The notes: a model not told the origin generated them from the letters alone. Counted from the stretch's first letter, positions 1 to 8,250 are shown. The stretch: DNA of 37,642 nt from Clostridia bacterium (GCA_017451975.1 JAFTNI010000218.1:1-37642); one strand, 5' to 3'. Translations and numbers: made by a program.

Positions 1-2
1 AT

Positions 3-389
3 TATTCGGTTGGAGATAAAATCGAAATATTATACGATCCTCAAAACCCCGGCATAATTGCATCACGGCATTTTGCTGTTGCCGGATATTTTTGTTTTGT
101 ATTGGGTGTGTTTTTTCTTGGCGTGTTGCTGCTGCCATTAGGCTATATGATAAAGCATAAGCGCGAATTTCTGGTTACGCAGGAAGGATACGAAAAAGAG
201 GGGGAAGAGATTAAAAAGAGCAAAGCGAAAGCGAAAAAGCAAAAGGAACGAATAAAAGCGGAAAAAAGAAAAAAATACGCAAAGGCGAGAAAGGTATTTA
301 AGGTTATATTTATAGCACTCGCCGTGCTGCTTGGTGCATTTATCCTTTTTCTTTTGTTTGGCGCACTGCTTATGGCTTTAGGATATTAA
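3..389 (+). CDS. DUF3592-like membrane protein, 3' part only
   Basis: The reading frame is open from the left edge of the window, so the gene begins upstream. A TTG at 102 could be read as a start, but the frame before it codes a plausible domain end (YSVGDKIEILYDPQNPG), the form typical of the extracytoplasmic domain of DUF3592 proteins. A hydrophobic segment follows (about 85-150), then a very Lys-rich linker of about 40 residues (180-290) and a second hydrophobic segment near the C-terminus (300-385). Function is unknown. The charged stretch between two membrane segments should be cytoplasmic. A strong terminator lies directly downstream. The family call rests on the short N-terminal motif only. 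Confidence 0.6.
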   Translation, partial: YSVGDKIEILYDPQNPGIIASRHFAVAGYFCFVLGVFFLGVLLLPLGYMIKHKREFLVTQEGYEKEGEEIKKSKAKAKKQKERIKAEKRKKYAKARKVFKVIFIALAVLLGAFILFLLFGALLMALGY

Positions 390-418
390 AAAACGAGAGG
401 TTTGCCTCTCGTTTTTTT
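390..418 (+). terminator. Rho-independent terminator after the DUF3592-like gene
   Basis: An 11-bp perfect stem (390-400 with 405-415, containing ACGAGAGG/CCTCTCGT) with loop TTTG is followed by a run of T. It begins right after the TAA stop. Confidence 0.9.
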
Positions 419-450
419 CTTTGAGAGAAAAAGTTGATATGGAAAAATAA

Positions 451-482
451 AAAGGGATGTCTTTGTGTGACATCCCTTTTTC
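451..482 (-). terminator. Rho-independent terminator of the citrate/isocitrate operon
   Basis: An 11-bp stem (451-461 with 469-479, GGGATGTC/GACATCCC) lies just past the stop of the isocitrate dehydrogenase gene. On the minus strand it is followed by TTTATTTTT. The two neighbouring operons converge here, each with its own terminator. Confidence 0.85.
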
Positions 483-486
483 TATA

Positions 487-1662
487 TTAAAGTGCTTTGA
501 GCGTTTCCATTACGTAGTTGCCGAATTCTTCGCAGGTTGCACCTGTATCTCTGCCCGTGATTGTAAGCTTCTTTTCTTCGAAGCAGCAGATATCGAGCGC
601 GCGCGCAAGCTTATCTGCTTTATCCTGCAAGCCGATGTGGGAAAGGAGCATTACGCAGCCGCGGAGCATGGAGCAGGGGTCTGCGTACTGTGCGCGGCCT
701 TCCTTAACCATTCTGGGCGCAGAGCCGTGAATTGCTTCGAACATAGCGTACTTTTTGCCGATGTTCGCGCAGCCTGCCGTGCCAACGCCGCCCTGGAACT
801 CTGCCGCTTCATCGGAGATGATGTCGCCGTAGAGGTTGGGAGCAACGAGAACCTTGAAGTCGCGGCGGCGCTTCGGGTCAACGAGCTTCGCCGTGATAAT
901 GTCTGCATACCATTCGTCTGTTACGATTTCGGGGTATTCTGCCGCTACCTTGTGGCAATCTTCAAGGAAGTTGCCGTCTGTCGTTTTAATAACGTTTGCT
1001 TTGGAAATAAGGGAAACTCTGCCGTAGCCGTTCTTTCTTGCGTAATCGTAAGCAAGGCGGGCAATTCTGTCAGAGCCCTGCTTCGTTGTGATAACAAAGT
1101 CAACTGCGAGGTCGTCGGTTACGTTGAAGCCCTCTTTACCAACGGCGTAGCCGCCTTCCGTGTTTTCGCGGAAGATTGTCCAGTCGATGCCCTCTGCGGG
1201 AACCTTAACGGGGCGGATGTTTGCGAAGAGGTCGAGCGCCTTTCTCATTGCAACGTTTGCGCTTTCGATATTGGGCATACCGTCGCCCTTCTGGGGTGTT
1301 GTTGTGGGGCCCTTGAGAATGATTTCGCAGGATTTAAGCTCTGCCATAACGTCGTCGGGTATAGCTTTGCCGCAAGCAATGCGGTTTTCGATTGTAAGAC
1401 CGTCGATATTTACAAATTCAACCTTGCCTGCCGCAACCATATCTGCAAGCATGAATTCAAGCACGCGTCTTGCCTCTGCCGTAATTGTGGGGCCGATGCC
1501 GTCGCCGCCGCAAACACCGATGCGGATTTTATCGAGAGCGTTGTAATCTACGAAATCGCCTTGAGATTTCATATCTTCAATTCTAACAAGCTGCTTTTCA
1601 AGAATTTTTCTGAATTTTTCGCAAGCAGCGTCGAGCTGTGCATTTACTGTCATATCTGCCAT
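487..1662 (-). CDS. icd: Isocitrate dehydrogenase (isocitrate/isopropylmalate dehydrogenase family)
   Basis: A 391-residue cytosolic beta-decarboxylating dehydrogenase. Family motifs seen are the N-terminal GDGIGPTI, the substrate region FRENTEGGYAVG, the metal/substrate motif NLYGDIISDEAAEFQGG and the cofactor loop region AIHGSAP. Isocitrate rather than isopropylmalate is inferred from the gene order: Re-citrate synthase, regulator and aconitase precede it on the same strand, and no leucine genes are nearby. It would make 2-oxoglutarate for glutamate synthesis. NAD or NADP preference cannot be settled by eye. The ATG lies 3 nt after the aconitase stop, with AGGAG inside the end of the aconitase gene, so translation is probably coupled. 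A terminator follows. Confidence 0.88.
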   Translation of the reverse strand: MADMTVNAQLDAACEKFRKILEKQLVRIEDMKSQGDFVDYNALDKIRIGVCGGDGIGPTITAEARRVLEFMLADMVAAGKVEFVNIDGLTIENRIACGKAIPDDVMAELKSCEIILKGPTTTPQKGDGMPNIESANVAMRKALDLFANIRPVKVPAEGIDWTIFRENTEGGYAVGKEGFNVTDDLAVDFVITTKQGSDRIARLAYDYARKNGYGRVSLISKANVIKTTDGNFLEDCHKVAAEYPEIVTDEWYADIITAKLVDPKRRRDFKVLVAPNLYGDIISDEAAEFQGGVGTAGCANIGKKYAMFEAIHGSAPRMVKEGRAQYADPCSMLRGCVMLLSHIGLQDKADKLARALDICCFEEKKLTITGRDTGATCEEFGNYVMETLKAL

Positions 1663-1665
1663 TTT

Positions 1666-3600
1666 TTAGTTCTCCTTGTCTTTCGTGTAGTTGAGAAGGC
1701 CGCCTGCGAGGAGTATTTCTCTCTGGCGAGCCGTTGCGGCGAGAACGAGTGTAACCTCTGCGCCGTTTGTTTTGTCTACGAGCGTGAGCTCTTCTTTTTC
1801 GGCTATGCCGTCTGCAAAGCCTTTGATTTCTATATCGTCACCCTGCGCGATCTTTTCGAAATCGTCGGGGTTTTTGAACGTGAGGGGGATAATGCCGAAG
1901 TTTATAAGGTTTGCCATGTGAATGCGCGCAAAGCTCTTTGCTACAACTGCTTTTATGCCGAGGTAAAGCGGAACGAGCGCCGCGTGCTCACGGGAAGAGC
2001 CCTGGCCGTAGTTTGCGCCGCCAACGATAATGCCGCCGCCGAGCGCCTTTGCTCTTTCGGGGAACTCTTTATCGCAAACGGTAAAGCAGAACTCGGAAAG
2101 CTTCGGAACGTTGGAACGGTAGGGGAGTATTTTTGTGCCCGCGGGCATGATGTGGTCTGTGGTGATATTATCGCCAACCTTGAGCACCGTTTTGCAAGCG
2201 AGGTCGCAAGCGGGGCGAACGCCCTTGGGAATGGGTTTTATATTGGGGCCGCGTTCAACATCTACGCTCGCCGCTTCTTCGGGGCTTGCGGGCATTTCAA
2301 TGAGGTTATCGTTAACCTTCATAACCTCGGGCAGCGCGATTTCGGGCGCTTTGCCGAGCGTGCGCGGGTCTGTGAACACACCGGTGATAGCGGAAGCCGC
2401 CGCCGTCTGAGGGGAAACGAGGTAAACCTTTGCATCTGCCGTGCCGCTTCTTGCTTCGAAGTTGCGGTTGAACGTACGAAGGCTTACACCTGCAGATTTC
2501 GGGGAGAAGCCCATACCGATGCAGGGGCCGCAGGCGCACTCGAGAATTCTTGCGCCAGCGCTTACCATATCGGTGAGCGCACCGCAATCTGCGAGCATGG
2601 AAAGAACTTCTTTAGAGCCGGGGGAAACAGACATTTCTACGTCGGCGTGAACGGTGTTATCCTTGAGAATAGAGGAAACCGTGAGCATATCGAGCATAGA
2701 GGAGTTTGTGCAGGAGCCAACGCAAACCTGGTCGAGCTTCATGCCTGCAAGCTCGGAAACGGGCTTTACGTTATCGGGGCTGTGGGGGCAAGCCGCCAGG
2801 GGAACGAGCTCGGAAAGGTTTACTGTAAGGTGCTCGTCGTAGCGTACGTCGTCATCGGGGGAAAGGGGAACGAAATCGCATTCTCTCTGCTGAGATTTAA
2901 GGAAAGCGAGCGTAACCTCGTCGGAGGGGAAGATGGAGCTTGTAGCGCCGAGCTCTGCGCCCATGTTTGTTATGGTCGCTCTTTCGGGAACGGAAAGCGT
3001 TTTAACGCCTTCGCCGTAATATTCAACAACCTTGCCAACGCCGCCCTTAACACCGAGCTTGGAAAGTACGTAAAGTATAACGTCCTTCGCGCCTACGAAA
3101 TCGGGGAGCTTGCCTGTAAGCTCAACGCCTATTATCCTGGGCATATTGATGTAGTAAGCGCCGCCGCCCATTGCAACTGCAACATCGAGGCCGCCCGCAC
3201 CCATTGCGAGCATACCGAGGCCGCCCGCCGTGGGCGTGTGGCTATCGGAGCCGATGAGTGTTTTGCCGGGAATGCCGAAGCGCTCGAGGTGAACCTGGTG
3301 GCAAATACCGTTGCCGGGGCGCGAGAAGCGCACGCCGTGCTTTTTTGTAACCGTCTGTATATATCTGTGGTCGTCTGCGTTTTCAAAGCCTGCCTGAAGC
3401 GTATTGTGGTCTATGTAAGCCACGGAAAGCTCTGTTTTAACTCTTTCCGTGCCCATTGCTTCAAACTGGAGGTATGCCATAGTGCCCGTAGCGTCCTGCG
3501 TGAGCGTCTGGTCTATGCGAAGGCCTATTTCCGCGCCGGGTATCATTTCGCCGGAAATAAGGTGGTTTTTGATAATTTTCTGAGCTAAAGTAAGTCCCAT
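1666..3600 (-). CDS. acn: Aconitate hydratase
   Basis: A 644-residue aconitase that interconverts citrate and isocitrate through a [4Fe-4S] cluster. Cluster ligands are visible as VGSCTNSS and, about 65 residues on, CACGPCIGMG. The C-terminal swivel domain has GGANYGQGSSREHA, the family's substrate-binding signature. I place the start at the ATG at 3600 (MGLTLAQK) rather than the in-frame ATG at 3621. GGAAAGGA lies 6-8 nt before 3600, and the start follows the regulator's stop codon by one base, as expected for a coupled operon. It sits between gntR and icd and links citrate synthesis to isocitrate oxidation. Confidence 0.93.
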   Translation of the reverse strand: MGLTLAQKIIKNHLISGEMIPGAEIGLRIDQTLTQDATGTMAYLQFEAMGTERVKTELSVAYIDHNTLQAGFENADDHRYIQTVTKKHGVRFSRPGNGICHQVHLERFGIPGKTLIGSDSHTPTAGGLGMLAMGAGGLDVAVAMGGGAYYINMPRIIGVELTGKLPDFVGAKDVILYVLSKLGVKGGVGKVVEYYGEGVKTLSVPERATITNMGAELGATSSIFPSDEVTLAFLKSQQRECDFVPLSPDDDVRYDEHLTVNLSELVPLAACPHSPDNVKPVSELAGMKLDQVCVGSCTNSSMLDMLTVSSILKDNTVHADVEMSVSPGSKEVLSMLADCGALTDMVSAGARILECACGPCIGMGFSPKSAGVSLRTFNRNFEARSGTADAKVYLVSPQTAAASAITGVFTDPRTLGKAPEIALPEVMKVNDNLIEMPASPEEAASVDVERGPNIKPIPKGVRPACDLACKTVLKVGDNITTDHIMPAGTKILPYRSNVPKLSEFCFTVCDKEFPERAKALGGGIIVGGANYGQGSSREHAALVPLYLGIKAVVAKSFARIHMANLINFGIIPLTFKNPDDFEKIAQGDDIEIKGFADGIAEKEELTLVDKTNGAEVTLVLAATARQREILLAGGLLNYTKDKEN

Positions 3601-3601
3601 T

Positions 3602-4270
3602 TTATTTATCCTTTCCGTCATTTGTTATTATTGTAAGTAGGTTTTCGAGCGCGCGCGCAACGTGCTCGCTCATAAGCGCGTCTGCCGCCGCCGCGTCGCC
3701 GCGTACGATAGCATCGTAAATTTCGCGGTGCTCGGCAAGCGAGCGCTCTATTCTGCCGTCTGCCGCCAGCGAAAGCTTGCGGTAGCTTGCTATATATCTG
3801 TGAAGCTCTGAAAGAGTTTTGCCGAGCATTCTGCTTTCGCAGGAGCGATAGATTATATCGTGAAATTCGGAATCGAGGTTTTTTACCTTTTCGATATCGC
3901 CCTTTTCCATATAAAAGCCCGTGAGGTCTACGTTGTCGCAAAGCTCGCGGCAAAATTCCGCGTCGGTCTTTTCTGCGGCTATGCGCGCGGCAAGCCCCTC
4001 AAGCCTCATTCTTATTTTGTATATATCTATCAAGTCCTTTTCGGAAATGCCGAGCACAACGGCGCCTTTGTTCGGTATGAGCTTTATAAGCCCCTCACGG
4101 TCCAGGCGCTGCAGAGCCTCGCGCACGGGCGTGCGGCTTACGCCGAGCTCGCGCGAAAGCTTTGTTTCCGTCACGGCTTCGCCGGGGCGGAGCTTCTGCG
4201 AAATAATTTGTTCTTCAAGTGTTAAATATACTTTTTCTTCAAGGGAAGCGCTTCCGTCCGGTTGAAACAT
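3602..4270 (-). CDS. GntR-family regulator, FadR/FCD subfamily
   Basis: A 222-residue transcription factor. The N-terminal winged helix (about residues 10-75) has the helix-turn-helix signature TKLSRELGVSRTPVREALQRL, here read as overlapping parts ELGVSRTPVREAL. The C-terminal part is a helical FCD ligand domain with likely metal ligands in DSEFHDII, AEHREIYD and SEHVARAL. FCD domains often bind small carboxylates, so citrate or another intermediate of the pathway is a reasonable inducer, but this is inference. The gene lies inside the operon between the citrate synthase and aconitase. The likely target is the palindrome over the operon promoter at 5691-5710, which would give autoregulation. 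RBS AAAGGGAG precedes the ATG. Confidence 0.88.
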   Translation of the reverse strand: MFQPDGSASLEEKVYLTLEEQIISQKLRPGEAVTETKLSRELGVSRTPVREALQRLDREGLIKLIPNKGAVVLGISEKDLIDIYKIRMRLEGLAARIAAEKTDAEFCRELCDNVDLTGFYMEKGDIEKVKNLDSEFHDIIYRSCESRMLGKTLSELHRYIASYRKLSLAADGRIERSLAEHREIYDAIVRGDAAAADALMSEHVARALENLLTIITNDGKDK

Positions 4271-4288
4271 GGCTTTTCTCCCTTTCGG

Positions 4289-5665
4289 TTATTTGCTTTC
4301 GTTCTGCTTTTCGGAAAGAGAAACGAAAATTTCCTCAAGCTCGTTGTCTGTCATAAGCGTAACGCGGCCGTCTGCGTAAAAGCCGTCGATAGCTTCTTTC
4401 ATTTTTACCACGATTTCGTCGCGCTTTGTAACTCTTTCACTTTCGGGGAGCTTGTAGTGGTTGTTTATCCAGTAGGCGATGCCCGCCGTGCCGGATGTTT
4501 TGGAAATGGAAACGGAAGCGGGAACACCGAGCACCTTTTCCGTATCGAATATATTATAAATTTCCGCATCCTTCATCATACCGTCGGCGTGAATGCCCGC
4601 GCGCGTTACGTTGAAGTTTTCGCCTATAAAGGGTGTCATAGGGGGGATATTGTAGCCGAGCTTTTCTTTATAATACTGTGCTATTTCCGTTATAACCTCG
4701 GGGCGCATACCGTCGAACGTGCCGCGGATAGAAGCGTATTCGATAACCATTGCTTCGAGGGGAACGTTACCCGTGCGCTCGCCTATGCCGAGAAGCGAGC
4801 AGTTAACGGCGGAAGCACCAAAGAGCCAAGCCGTTGTGGCGTTGGTAACGGCTTTATAGAAGTCGTTGTGGCCGTGCCACTCAAGCATTTCGCTGGGCAC
4901 GTTTGCGTAGTGGTGCAAGCCGTATACGATGCCGGGCACGCTTCGGGGAAGTGCAACCTCGCTATAGGGTATGCCGTAGCCCATTGTGTCGCACATACGG
5001 ATTTTAACGGGAATGCCCGCCTCTTCGGAAAGCTCTGTAAGAGCGTTTACGAAGGGAACTACGAAGCCGTAAAAATCGGCGCGGGTAATATCCTCAAGGT
5101 GGCAACGGGGGCGCACGCCTGCTTCGATTGCATCGCGCACAACGGAGAGGTAATGGTTCATGGCCTGCGAGCGCGTCATGCCGAGCTTTTTGAAAATGTG
5201 GTAGTCGGAGCAGGAAACGAGAATACCCGTTTCTTTTATGCCTATATCGCGCACGAGGTTGAAATCGTCCTTCGTGGCTCTTATCCACGTAGTTATTTCA
5301 GGGAATTTATAGCCGAGGTCCATGCAGCGCTCTACCGCTTCGCGGTCTTTTTTGCTGTAAACGAAAAATTCGCTCTGGCGTATAATGCCTTTTTCGCCGC
5401 CCAGCTTGGAAAGCAGCTTATAAAGGTCTACTATCTGCTCTGTGGTATAGGGCGCGCGGGATTGCTGACCGTCGCGGAAGGTTGTGTCTGTTATCCATAT
5501 ATCCTTAGGCATGGAAACGGGCACGCGGCGGTGGTTGAAGGGGATTTTCGGTACGTCTGTATAGGGGTATATATCGCGGTACAGGTTGGGTTCGTCCACA
5601 TCCTGCAGTGAATATTTATATTGAGAAAATTCAAGCAAATTGCTTGCATCGCTTCTTGTAAGCAT
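4289..5665 (-). CDS. Re-citrate synthase (HMGL/DRE-TIM family)
   Basis: A 458-residue member of the isopropylmalate/homocitrate synthase superfamily, matching the Re-face citrate synthase of Clostridium kluyveri in length and context. Visible motifs are ITDTTFRDGQQSRAP near residue 60 (the DRE-like metal/catalytic loop) and EWHGHNDF (metal-binding His pair). A long N-terminal segment before the TIM barrel is typical of this subgroup. It would condense acetyl-CoA with oxaloacetate. Its place at the head of an operon with aconitase and isocitrate dehydrogenase, and the absence of a Si-citrate synthase or leuCD here, favour citrate over homocitrate or isopropylmalate synthase. GGAGG lies 7 nt before the ATG, downstream of a consensus promoter. 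Confidence 0.85.
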   Translation of the reverse strand: MLTRSDASNLLEFSQYKYSLQDVDEPNLYRDIYPYTDVPKIPFNHRRVPVSMPKDIWITDTTFRDGQQSRAPYTTEQIVDLYKLLSKLGGEKGIIRQSEFFVYSKKDREAVERCMDLGYKFPEITTWIRATKDDFNLVRDIGIKETGILVSCSDYHIFKKLGMTRSQAMNHYLSVVRDAIEAGVRPRCHLEDITRADFYGFVVPFVNALTELSEEAGIPVKIRMCDTMGYGIPYSEVALPRSVPGIVYGLHHYANVPSEMLEWHGHNDFYKAVTNATTAWLFGASAVNCSLLGIGERTGNVPLEAMVIEYASIRGTFDGMRPEVITEIAQYYKEKLGYNIPPMTPFIGENFNVTRAGIHADGMMKDAEIYNIFDTEKVLGVPASVSISKTSGTAGIAYWINNHYKLPESERVTKRDEIVVKMKEAIDGFYADGRVTLMTDNELEEIFVSLSEKQNESK

Positions 5666-5690
5666 TTTTTATCCTCCATAGGGTAGATTG

Positions 5691-5710
5691 TATGATTGTA
5701 TACAATTATA
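5691..5710. promoter_or_regulatory. Probable GntR operator over the citrate operon promoter
   Basis: The 12-bp core ATTGTATACAAT (5695-5706) is a perfect palindrome. It extends to 20 bp with a single mismatched pair. Its GT-A-T-AC centre is the usual form for GntR/FadR-type sites. It overlaps the -10 box and start-site region of the minus-strand promoter, so binding should repress. The operon's own GntR regulator is the obvious candidate. Confidence 0.7.
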
Positions 5711-5733
5711 CATTTCAAACCCTACTTTGTCAA
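5705..5733 (-). promoter_or_regulatory. Consensus sigma-A promoter of the citrate operon
   Basis: On the minus strand, TTGACA (5733-5728), exactly 17 bp, and TATAAT (5710-5705). Both hexamers match consensus perfectly. The Re-citrate synthase start is about 40 nt downstream. Confidence 0.88.
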
Positions 5734-5747
5734 GAGGGAAATTGTGA

Positions 5748-5828
5748 ACTTTTTTCTCTTTTAGAGAAAAAAGTGAAAGTAACAAAAATATCATTCTCCA
5801 ACTTTTTCTTTTTGAAAAGAAAAAGTTG
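5748..5828. repeat. Two AT-rich perfect hairpins in the divergent intergenic gap
   Basis: The 460-bp gap between the divergent citrate and BMC operons starts with two perfect inverted repeats. One has 12-bp arms (5748-5759 with 5763-5774, CTTTTTTCTC type) and one has 14-bp arms (5799-5812 with 5815-5828, CAACTTTTTC type). Their similar make-up suggests a repeated intergenic element rather than two independent terminators. No gene stop on either strand is nearby to need a terminator. Confidence 0.55.
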
Positions 5829-5964
5829 CAAAAAGAATCAAAAATACTTGCAGGATTTATCGGCTTTATCAGTTCTGCTGTAAATTAAAGCTTCTTGCGC
5901 TTCTCCGAGTTCGATTTTTGCTTAATAAAAAGTTTTTATGCGATTTTTACAAAAATCAAATGTG

Positions 5965-6002
5965 AATTTCTGTGTTTTGCATAGGGCAAAAACAGGAAAT
6001 TT
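5965..6002. other. Imperfect dyad upstream of the BMC regulator promoter
   Basis: Arms AATTTCTGTGTTTTGC and GCAAAAACAGGAAATT, with small bulges and a 5-nt centre, lie about 30 bp before the -35 box at 6033. It could be a regulator site or a hairpin. The rest of 5829-5964 is AT-rich and shows nothing I can name. Confidence 0.35.
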
Positions 6003-6032
6003 TACATATGCGTAAAAAAACAATAATTTTTA

Positions 6033-6061
6033 TTGACAAATGTTTTCCGATGGTGTAAAAT
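6033..6061 (+). promoter_or_regulatory. Promoter of the rpiR-BMC operon
   Basis: TTGACA (6033-6038), 17 bp, TAAAAT (6056-6061). It is the only clear promoter before the compartment genes, so rpiR and the BMC genes are probably cotranscribed. Confidence 0.8.
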
Positions 6062-6066
6062 AAAGA

Positions 6067-6089
6067 AAAATGAAAATTTTTTTCATTTT
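6067..6089. promoter_or_regulatory. Probable RpiR operator
   Basis: A perfect inverted repeat AAAATGAAAA-ttt-TTTTCATTTT starts a few bases after the -10 box, where a bound repressor would block initiation. AT-rich GAAA/TTTC dyads are common for RpiR-family regulators. That the adjacent RpiR protein binds here is inference. Confidence 0.6.
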
Positions 6090-6125
6090 CGCGATAAAAG
6101 GATTTTACGAAAGCGAGGATATTTG

Positions 6126-6965
6126 ATGAATACCACTATTCTCCAAGCTCAGCTTTTGTATAATGAAATGGGTAAATCCGAAAAAAAGGTGGCAGATTGG
6201 CTTATTTCCCACCCGGGCGATAATTTGCCGATGTCTATTTCCGAGCTTGCAGAGCTTTGTGAAAGCTCGGAATCCACTATAGTGCGTTTTGCCAGAAGGC
6301 TCGGATTTTCGGGCTACAGGGAGCTTAAAATTTCCGTGGCGGGCGAGCAGGAAAAAAAGGTTGTGCTCCCCACTATAGACGAAAACGACTCCTGCTTTGA
6401 AATACTCGAAAAAATATGCAACGATGCATACCTTTCCTTTGAGCGCACAAAACGCACCATTGCCCCCGAAAATATTGCCGCCGCCGCAAACCTTATTGCG
6501 AGCGCGCGCAAAACCGTGCTTATCGGCCTCGGCTCCTCCGCCTCCGTCGCAAATGATGCTGCGAACAAGTTTCTTCGCGCGGGCTACGAAGCCTATTCCT
6601 ATGGCGACACGCATATGCAAATGATAGCCGCCTCACATATGAGGGAGGGCGACGTTATGATAGGCATTTCGCAATCGGGCGCATCGAAGGATATAGTAGA
6701 GGCGCTGAAGTTTGCCAAAAGCCGCGGCATTTCCACAATTTGCATAACCGGCACGGACCGTTCACCCATTATGAAGCAGAGCGATATTGTGCTGCTGACC
6801 GACACAGAGGAAACGAAGCACAGTTCACTTGCGTTAAGCTCCCATCTCTCGCGCCTCGTCGTTATAGACGCTCTTTGCTACTACCTCGTTTACAGAAACG
6901 AGCAGAGCGGCGATGTCGATGGCGAGAACCAGAAAAGTCTTAAATCGAAACGTGTAGACGAATAA
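6126..6965 (+). CDS. RpiR/MurR-family regulator (HTH plus SIS domain)
   Basis: A 279-residue transcription factor. The N-terminal RpiR HTH domain (about residues 1-75) contains MSISELAELCESSESTIVRF, split here as SISELAELC and STIVRFARRLGFSGYREL. A C-terminal SIS domain (about 105-240) has GLGSSASVANDAANKF and IGISQSGASKDIVEAL, which bind phosphosugars. The ATG at 6126 is preferred over an in-frame start at 6033 because GAGGA precedes it and the upstream start would sit inside the promoter. It heads the BMC operon, so the effector may be a fucose- or rhamnose-derived phosphosugar or DHAP; this is inference. It is likely autoregulated through 6067-6089. Confidence 0.9.
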   Translation: MNTTILQAQLLYNEMGKSEKKVADWLISHPGDNLPMSISELAELCESSESTIVRFARRLGFSGYRELKISVAGEQEKKVVLPTIDENDSCFEILEKICNDAYLSFERTKRTIAPENIAAAANLIASARKTVLIGLGSSASVANDAANKFLRAGYEAYSYGDTHMQMIAASHMREGDVMIGISQSGASKDIVEALKFAKSRGISTICITGTDRSPIMKQSDIVLLTDTEETKHSSLALSSHLSRLVVIDALCYYLVYRNEQSGDVDGENQKSLKSKRVDE

Positions 6966-6989
6966 GGCTTACTTTACGAAAGCAAGCCT
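6965..6989 (+). other. Hairpin between rpiR and ackA
   Basis: AGGCTT-a-CTTT and AAAG-c-AAGCCT form a stem with one mismatch and loop ACG immediately after the rpiR stop. No T run follows, so it is more likely a processing, stability or partial-attenuation element that sets regulator and enzyme levels apart. Confidence 0.5.
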
Positions 6990-7015
6990 CAACATATAAA
7001 GTGGAGGAATTGTTT

Positions 7016-8227
7016 ATGAAAATTTTGGTTATCAACTCAGGCAGTTCATCGCTTAAATATCAGCTTTTTGATATGACCACGGGCGATGTGCTTGCCAAAG
7101 GCCTTTGCGAACGCATCGGCGGCGAGGTGGGCATTATCACCCACAAGCGCCCCGGTTTCGAGCCGTATAAGGCAGAACCCGTGCTCCCCGACCACGGCGC
7201 CGCGCTTTCACTCGTGCTCGGCATTATTACTGATAAGGAGCTGGGCGTTATTGCAAACATCGACGAAATAGAGGCTGTTGGCCACCGCGTTGCGCACGGC
7301 GGCGAAATGCTCAAGAAATCCTCTCTCATAGGGGAAAAAGAGCTTGAATATCTCTATTCCATCGTGGATATCAACCCCTTGCACGGCCCGCCCGCAATAA
7401 AGGGCATAGAGGCTTGCAAAAAGCTTTTGCCTACAGTGCCGCAGATAGGCGTTTTCGATACGTCTTATTACAGCACTATTCCCGAGCATACTTACATTTG
7501 CCCCCTTCCTTATGAATACTACGAAAAATATAAAATCCGCCGCTACGGCTTCCACGGCACGAGCCACCGTTTTGTAACGGGCGAATGCGCGAAGGTAATG
7601 GGCAAGCCCGCAGAGGAGCTTAAGATAATCACCTGCCATATGGGCAACGGCTCTTCCATTACGGCAACGAAATACGGCAAAGCCATAGATACCTCCATGG
7701 GATTTACGCCCCAGGACGGCGTTATGATGGGCACACGCTCCGGCGCTATAGACCCCTCGGTGCTTACTTATATTATGAAGGCAGAGGGCATTTCTGCGCA
7801 GGAAATGGACGATATCATCAACCGTAAATCAGGTCTTCTCGGCATTTCCGGCGTTTCCAACGACTGCCGCGAAATTTGGGAAGCCGCAAACGCAGGCAAC
7901 AAGCGCGCAGAGCTCGCAATGAAAATGCTTGTAGGCGGTGTTAAAAAGATAGTAGGCTCTTACCTTGCAGAAATGAACGGCGCAGACGCGATAGTGTTTA
8001 CGGCGGGCATAGGCGAAAACGATTACCTCGTTCGCCAGCTTGTATGCGAGGATATGGACTACTGCGGCATAAAGATAGACGTAGAAAAGAACGCAAAAGC
8101 CCCCAAGGGCACGTTTAACGATATTACCGCTCCGGGTGGAAAGGTGAAAATCTTTGTCATTCCCACGGACGAGGAATATATGATAGCAAAAGATACCCAG
8201 ACCATTGCACAAAATCTTGTAAATTAA
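7016..8227 (+). CDS. ackA: Acetate/propionate kinase
   Basis: A 403-residue cytosolic acyl kinase that transfers phosphate from acetyl- or propionyl-phosphate to ADP. ASKHA-family signatures are VINSGSSSLKYQLF at the N-terminus, FDTSYYSTIP, RRYGFHGTSH, CHMGNGSSITA, GTRSGAIDPSV and FTAGIGEND. The ATG at 7016 has GGAGGA 7-8 nt upstream; the in-frame ATG at 7001 lacks this. It has no encapsulation-peptide-like extension. As the first structural gene of the BMC operon it likely takes propionyl-phosphate made by PduL and gains ATP, completing the oxidative arm in the cytosol. Chain-length preference cannot be read from sequence. Confidence 0.95.
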   Translation: MKILVINSGSSSLKYQLFDMTTGDVLAKGLCERIGGEVGIITHKRPGFEPYKAEPVLPDHGAALSLVLGIITDKELGVIANIDEIEAVGHRVAHGGEMLKKSSLIGEKELEYLYSIVDINPLHGPPAIKGIEACKKLLPTVPQIGVFDTSYYSTIPEHTYICPLPYEYYEKYKIRRYGFHGTSHRFVTGECAKVMGKPAEELKIITCHMGNGSSITATKYGKAIDTSMGFTPQDGVMMGTRSGAIDPSVLTYIMKAEGISAQEMDDIINRKSGLLGISGVSNDCREIWEAANAGNKRAELAMKMLVGGVKKIVGSYLAEMNGADAIVFTAGIGENDYLVRQLVCEDMDYCGIKIDVEKNAKAPKGTFNDITAPGGKVKIFVIPTDEEYMIAKDTQTIAQNLVN

Positions 8228-8250
8228 TTAAATGAAAGGAAATAAAAATC

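Noticed and set aside
457..3588. Open frame of 1043 codons on the plus strand
   Set aside because: It runs antisense through isocitrate dehydrogenase and aconitase, spans the junction of the two, is Cys- and Ala-rich without motifs, and comes from codon bias of the true genes.
4262..5611. 449-codon plus-strand frame
   Set aside because: Antisense to Re-citrate synthase, low-complexity Cys/His/Ala make-up.
5692..5883. 63-codon plus-strand frame in the divergent gap
   Set aside because: No RBS; it covers the operator, promoter and two perfect hairpins, and its Lys/Phe-rich product reflects A/T runs.
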